Assembly: GCA_025351985.1 (NCBI GenBank)
Contig: JANXUW010000197.1
Location: forward strand, 1-10,385
Source of the DNA: Pseudolysobacter sp.
Lineage (GTDB): Bacteria > Pseudomonadota > Gammaproteobacteria > Xanthomonadales > Rhodanobacteraceae
Length of the DNA stretch: 10,385 nt
Reading direction: 5' to 3'
Of this stretch, positions 6,768 through 10,385 are shown piece by piece. The number at the start of each line of letters is the position of its first letter. Position 1 is the first letter of the stretch. The position numbers and the translations under genes are program-made. Below the pieces are notes generated by a model. That model was not told where the DNA came from and ran no database searches. It saw nothing but the letters and a program-made list of their open reading frames with translations.

Positions 6768-7622
6768 ATGTCAACTCGCAATACACACTCTATGTCAGCA
6801 AAACCTTTGACACGCCTGGTACTGGCCACGTTATGCGCCGCATTCGCAATCGGTACGGCGCAGGCAGCGATTCCGTCTGCCGAACGCAGCGTTCTCGATG
6901 CCTTGTATACAAATACGGCAGGCATCTCATGGTCGATCAACACTGGATGGGAAACCAGCGCCAATGAATGCACCTGGTATGGCATCGAATGCGATGTAGC
7001 CGGCAACCACATTACCGAGATAAGCGTGGCCGGCAATAATCTGACGGGAACGCTCCCCGATATTTCGGCATTGACCGCACTGCTGAATTTCGATGTGGGA
7101 GAGAATCATCTGCATGGGGCGATTCCGGCACTCAGCGCGCTGGTGAATTTGCAATTTATTGAGGCGGAAGACAATCAGCTCAGCGGCTCGATTCCATCTT
7201 TATCCGGCCTCACGGCGTTGCGAACCCTGGATGTCCAGAACAATGCGCTCAGCGGCCATGCACCTGACTTGAGCAGCCTGACCTCGCTGCGTGGTTTTGT
7301 CGTCGGCGACAACCAGCTAACCGGTCCAGTGCCGGCTCCGCCGCCGGTGCCGGTAAATCAGCTACGCGCCGTACTGTGCGTAAATTATTTCGATCCACCC
7401 TCGATACCGGAATCAACCACCGACCAGTACTGGGACGGCGCGAGCGAGAGCGATTCCTGGTACGAGGGATGCACTCGCGCACCGGTTGTTGATACCACGC
7501 CAGTTCTCGTGCCGTTATTTACACCGATATCAACACTGCTGCTGATCGGCTTGTTCGGGATAGCCGGAGGGCTTGCGATTCGTTATCGCTCCGCACGATT
7601 CAACGACATCGACATGCGCTGA
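6768..7622 (+). CDS. Exported leucine-rich-repeat protein with hydrophobic C-terminal sorting-like tail
   Basis: The product has 284 residues. ATG 6768 has AAGGA at 6757-6761, six bases upstream, and leads into a signal peptide (hydrophobic 17-30, cut near AQA at residue 33). An alternative start is Met9 at 6792; the longer frame back to 6633 has no signal. Residues 35-75 resemble the plant-type LRR cap, with W..NTGW then CTWYGIEC (Cys68, Cys75). Five leucine-rich repeats of about 23 residues follow at 82-197 with the pattern N-x-L-[STH]-G-x-x-P: GNNLTGTLP, ENHLHGAIP, DNQLSGSIP, NNALSGHAP, DNQLTGPVP. A proline linker and a Cys204/Cys235 module come next. The C-terminus is PVLVPLFTP, a membrane span (about 254-271) and an Arg-rich end (RYRSAR), the tripartite layout of PEP-CTERM/IPTL-CTERM signals processed by exosortases. 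It lacks a clean IPTL/VPTL motif, so the family assignment is tentative. It is probably a surface-anchored binding protein; the ligand is unknown. Confidence 0.85.
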   Translation: MSTRNTHSMSAKPLTRLVLATLCAAFAIGTAQAAIPSAERSVLDALYTNTAGISWSINTGWETSANECTWYGIECDVAGNHITEISVAGNNLTGTLPDISALTALLNFDVGENHLHGAIPALSALVNLQFIEAEDNQLSGSIPSLSGLTALRTLDVQNNALSGHAPDLSSLTSLRGFVVGDNQLTGPVPAPPPVPVNQLRAVLCVNYFDPPSIPESTTDQYWDGASESDSWYEGCTRAPVVDTTPVLVPLFTPISTLLLIGLFGIAGGLAIRYRSARFNDIDMR

Positions 7623-7673
7623 GTTTGGCGACGCAGACACCTCCGCCGCGAGACGGTCAACTTAACAAAAACA

Positions 7674-10385
7674 TCAACGATTGGGTTTCACTGGTTTTGC
7701 TGCGAGGTGACTTTCAGCCTGCATCCGCAAATGATGATCCGGCGGCAATCCACTTAGAATCGCTGCCGCCGCCGTGTATTCGCGAGTGGCGGCGGCGGCG
7801 GCGCTGAGCGCGGTTTGCGCATCGCCCAGCAGCAGATGCGCCTCGCCGATCCAGCTGTGTTTTTCGCCAAGTTCCGGCAACGTCATGGCGATGGCATCAT
7901 TGATTTCCGTCAGCGCTTTTTTCGCATCGCCATACCGCAGGTCGATCTGTGCGAGTGCATTTATCGCAGCGAGTCGAATCGGGTGATGTCTATATTTTTC
8001 ATCGGCGAGTGCTTCTCGTGCGTGTGTCACAGCGTCGGCGCTGCAGCCATCGCCCTGCGCGCGATTGCACGCCAGCGCAAACCATGCCAGCACGTTCGGC
8101 GCCACCAACGCACCACCGGTTTGCGCAGCGTTGATCGATGGCAGCAGATGCTGGCGCAATAGTACGTAATCGCCGCGCAGTCGATCCATGTTCGCCGCGG
8201 CCAGATCGATCGCACGCAGCGCGGGAGCGCCACCGCCTTGAATGGCCGGCGCGATCTTGCGCGCGCGATCGAGATCGGCAGTTGCCGCATCGAAATGCCC
8301 GGCGCTGATTTCCGCATTCGCGCGGATCACCAGCGCGCGCACAAAGCGCGGATGCGATTCGCCCAGCACCTTCGCCGTCATCGCCACCATCTCATCGCAA
8401 GTTGCTACCGATTGTTCGTTGAGTTCGAGCTGGGTTTCGGTTTCGCACAGCCCCATCAAAATCTGCGCGAGCATCTGGTGATGCTCGATGCCGATGCGCT
8501 GGAACATCGCGCGCGCTTCGAGCTGCGGCGGCAGGCCTTCGCGTGGGCGGCCCAGGCGAAACATCACGCCGCCGATGTTCGCCAGACTCGTGGCGGTCAC
8601 ATAACTTTCGCCCTTCGCCTGGGCAAAAAGATCGTGCGCTTTCTGCAACAGCTCCAGCGCGCGCTCTAGCTGATTCGCGTGCACGTAGGCCAGCGCGAGG
8701 TTGTTGTAACCGGCGCCGAGGTTTTCCGCCGTGGATTGCGGATCGGCCTGGCGCTCCAGCAACGATTCCTGATTGAGCGCGATCAGTTCGTCATCCTTTG
8801 CGCCCTGGGCGTTGCGCACGAACGCGATGTCTTCGAGCACGGCGGCCAGCGATGTGCCGTGAATCCTGTTGGTCTGCATCGCCGCACGCACCGCATTGAG
8901 CTCGCTCAGCGCCGCATCGAACTCGCCGAGACGATACAGAACCCGCGCGTGTTTCTCGCGCGTATCGAGCGTGCGCACATCGTTCGGCCCGTACAGACTT
9001 TCGGTGACACGATAGGCGCGCTCGGATAATTCGCGATTGTTTTTTATCTCGCCGATCTGATCCTGGATACGCGAAAACATGTCGAGCAATTCCGCCTGCG
9101 CACGCAAGTCATCATGAAAACTCGTGTCGATACGCGCGAGTCCACGCTGCAGCAATTCCTGCAGACTCGGCGCCTTGTCCGGTGCGGTGCCTTCGCTCAG
9201 CGGCTGGAACAGGCTCTCGACAAATGCCTGGATTTCGCGCGCGCGGTTTGCCTCGCTGCGCGCGACTTTCGCCTGCCACAACGCCAACGCCAGCGCGGCA
9301 ACGATCGCCAGCAGAAACATCGCCGTGATCGCCACACTGCCACGATGACGCTGCACGAATTTGCGCGTGCGATACCAACGCGACGGCGGATGCGCCTCGA
9401 CCGGTTTGCCGCCGAGATGGCGCTGGATATCGTCCGCCAGCGCGCCGGCCGAGGTGTAGCGTCGCTCCGGTTCGGCGGCGAGACATTTCAGCAGGATCGT
9501 ATCGAGATCGCCGCGCAATGCGCGCGGCAGCAGCGCAGGTTTGGGCAAGGTGACATGCTCGCCGCCGTTCACGCTGGCGAGCGATGGCGGCCGCCGCGTC
9601 GGATTGCCTTGCGGTCGCAGGCCGAGCAAAAGCTCGTGCAACAACACGCCGAGGGCATAGACATCGGTCGCCGTGGTGATCGGCGCTCCGCTCAATTGTT
9701 CCGGTGCGGCGTAGTCGGGCGTGAACACGCCGATGGTCGCATTCTCGCCATCGTCTTCGAGCAGTTTGGCGATACCGAAATCGAGCAATTTCACCGTGCC
9801 ATCGCTGGCCACGAGAATGTTCGACGGCTTGATATCGCGATGCACGATCAAGGCGCGATGCGCGGCTTCGACGGCGCGGCAGACGATCAGGAAAAGTTCC
9901 AGGCGTTCGCGGATGCCAAGGCGGCGCTCGGCAGCGTGGCGCGTGATCGGTTGACCGTCGACATACTCGATCACGAGATACGGTATGCCCGCGCCGGTCA
10001 CGCCGCCATCAACCAGATGTGCGATGTTCGGATGATCCAGACTCGCCAACAGCTGGCGCTCGCGACGGAACAGGCGTTGTTCGATCTCGGAATACAAACC
10101 GCGTCGCAGCAGTTTCACCGCCACACGCTGATGAAAATCGGCGCCCTCGCGTTCGCCGAGAAATACCGCCGCCATGCCGCCCTTGCCGAGCAGCCTGGTC
10201 AGACGAAATGCACCGATGCGCTGGCCGATCAGGCCATCCGGTCGCAATGGTTCTTCAACCAGCATGCGAGCTGCATGTTCGTCCGCAGAAATATCGAGAT
10301 AGCCGTTTTCGGATTGATCCGCCGCGAGCAATCGTTCAAGCGCGATATGCTCCTCGGCATCAGGCACGTTTGCTGCCAGCCATGC
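7674..10385 (-). CDS. Membrane Ser/Thr protein kinase with C-terminal TPR-like region (N-terminus outside window)
   Basis: The frame runs from the right edge (10385) to TGA 7676-7674. The only candidate start in view is GTG 10367, but the frame is open through it (AWLAAN upstream) and the helical cap seen before the kinase in this family (here ending LERLLAADQ) would be cut short, so the true start probably lies upstream. Numbering from GTG 10367: Gly-rich loop GKGGMAAVF 61-69, with Ala in place of the third Gly; VAVK with Lys85; probable helix-C Glu103; HRDIKPSN 176-183; DFG 196-198; APE 221-223. All catalytic residues are present, so an active kinase is expected. A basic stretch (WYRTRKFVQRHRG) precedes one membrane span (about 344-364), placing the kinase in the cytoplasm and the remaining ~530 residues outside the inner membrane. 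That part is alpha-helical with TPR-like pairs (for example LGAGYNNLALAYVHANQLE). It is convergent with the LRR gene. The targets and signal are unknown. Confidence 0.9.
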   Translation of the reverse strand, partial: AWLAANVPDAEEHIALERLLAADQSENGYLDISADEHAARMLVEEPLRPDGLIGQRIGAFRLTRLLGKGGMAAVFLGEREGADFHQRVAVKLLRRGLYSEIEQRLFRRERQLLASLDHPNIAHLVDGGVTGAGIPYLVIEYVDGQPITRHAAERRLGIRERLELFLIVCRAVEAAHRALIVHRDIKPSNILVASDGTVKLLDFGIAKLLEDDGENATIGVFTPDYAAPEQLSGAPITTATDVYALGVLLHELLLGLRPQGNPTRRPPSLASVNGGEHVTLPKPALLPRALRGDLDTILLKCLAAEPERRYTSAGALADDIQRHLGGKPVEAHPPSRWYRTRKFVQRHRGSVAITAMFLLAIVAALALALWQAKVARSEANRAREIQAFVESLFQPLSEGTAPDKAPSLQELLQRGLARIDTSFHDDLRAQAELLDMFSRIQDQIGEIKNNRELSERAYRVTESLYGPNDVRTLDTREKHARVLYRLGEFDAALSELNAVRAAMQTNRIHGTSLAAVLEDIAFVRNAQGAKDDELIALNQESLLERQADPQSTAENLGAGYNNLALAYVHANQLERALELLQKAHDLFAQAKGESYVTATSLANIGGVMFRLGRPREGLPPQLEARAMFQRIGIEHHQMLAQILMGLCETETQLELNEQSVATCDEMVAMTAKVLGESHPRFVRALVIRANAEISAGHFDAATADLDRARKIAPAIQGGGAPALRAIDLAAANMDRLRGDYVLLRQHLLPSINAAQTGGALVAPNVLAWFALACNRAQGDGCSADAVTHAREALADEKYRHHPIRLAAINALAQIDLRYGDAKKALTEINDAIAMTLPELGEKHSWIGEAHLLLGDAQTALSAAAAATREYTAAAAILSGLPPDHHLRMQAESHLAAKPVKPNR

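Noticed and set aside
7623..7673. Bidirectional terminator between the LRR and kinase genes
   Set aside because: I looked for a GC stem followed by a T-run on either strand of this 51-base gap and found none convincing.

Overview
The window looks like a chromosomal accessory region of a gammaproteobacterium, most likely a Xanthomonadales (Rhodanobacteraceae/Lysobacteraceae-like) genome. This rests on three features I recall as common there: secreted beta-helix proteins with a C-terminal DR[VI]Fx[DN]GF-type tail, a signal-peptide LRR protein with a hydrophobic C-terminal anchor, and a membrane Ser/Thr kinase fused to a long TPR-like domain. No database search was possible, so the taxonomic call is an inference.

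Layout. Positions 1-6608 hold a same-strand tandem array of four paralogous genes for exported right-handed beta-helix proteins ending in a choice-of-anchor-Q-like block (PLF/PGF, GxY+L, AIDF, DLGAYE). The first gene is cut by the left edge (1-516). The second (622-2535) and third (2640-4565) are intact. The fourth (4670-6608) carries a one-base frameshift at about 6211 that separates its last quarter from the rest. At 6768-7622 follows an unrelated small exported protein with five plant-type leucine-rich repeats and a Pro/TM/Arg C-terminus resembling exosortase-type sorting tails. After a 51-base gap, a convergent minus-strand gene (7674 to the right edge, N-terminus outside the window) encodes the Ser/Thr kinase with one membrane span and a TPR-like extracytoplasmic part.

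In the three whole beta-helix genes and the LRR gene, the longest open frame starts upstream of the likely real start. In each case I chose the internal ATG that has a Shine-Dalgarno sequence and opens directly into a signal peptide.

The most interesting non-coding signal is a roughly 45-base block repeated in all four gaps after the beta-helix genes. It has fixed internal spacing (16-mer, 17 bases, 12-base dyad) and sits 22-27 bases after each stop codon, even where the next gene is the unrelated LRR gene. It therefore appears to travel with the 3' end of the beta-helix genes. The dyad at its end is perfect in two copies that differ by a compensating pair of bases.

How the genes cooperate is not shown by the sequence. 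The plus-strand genes all encode exported proteins with repetitive, binding-type folds and could form a surface or secreted set. The kinase is on the opposite strand and belongs to a separate transcription unit, so a functional link is unproven.
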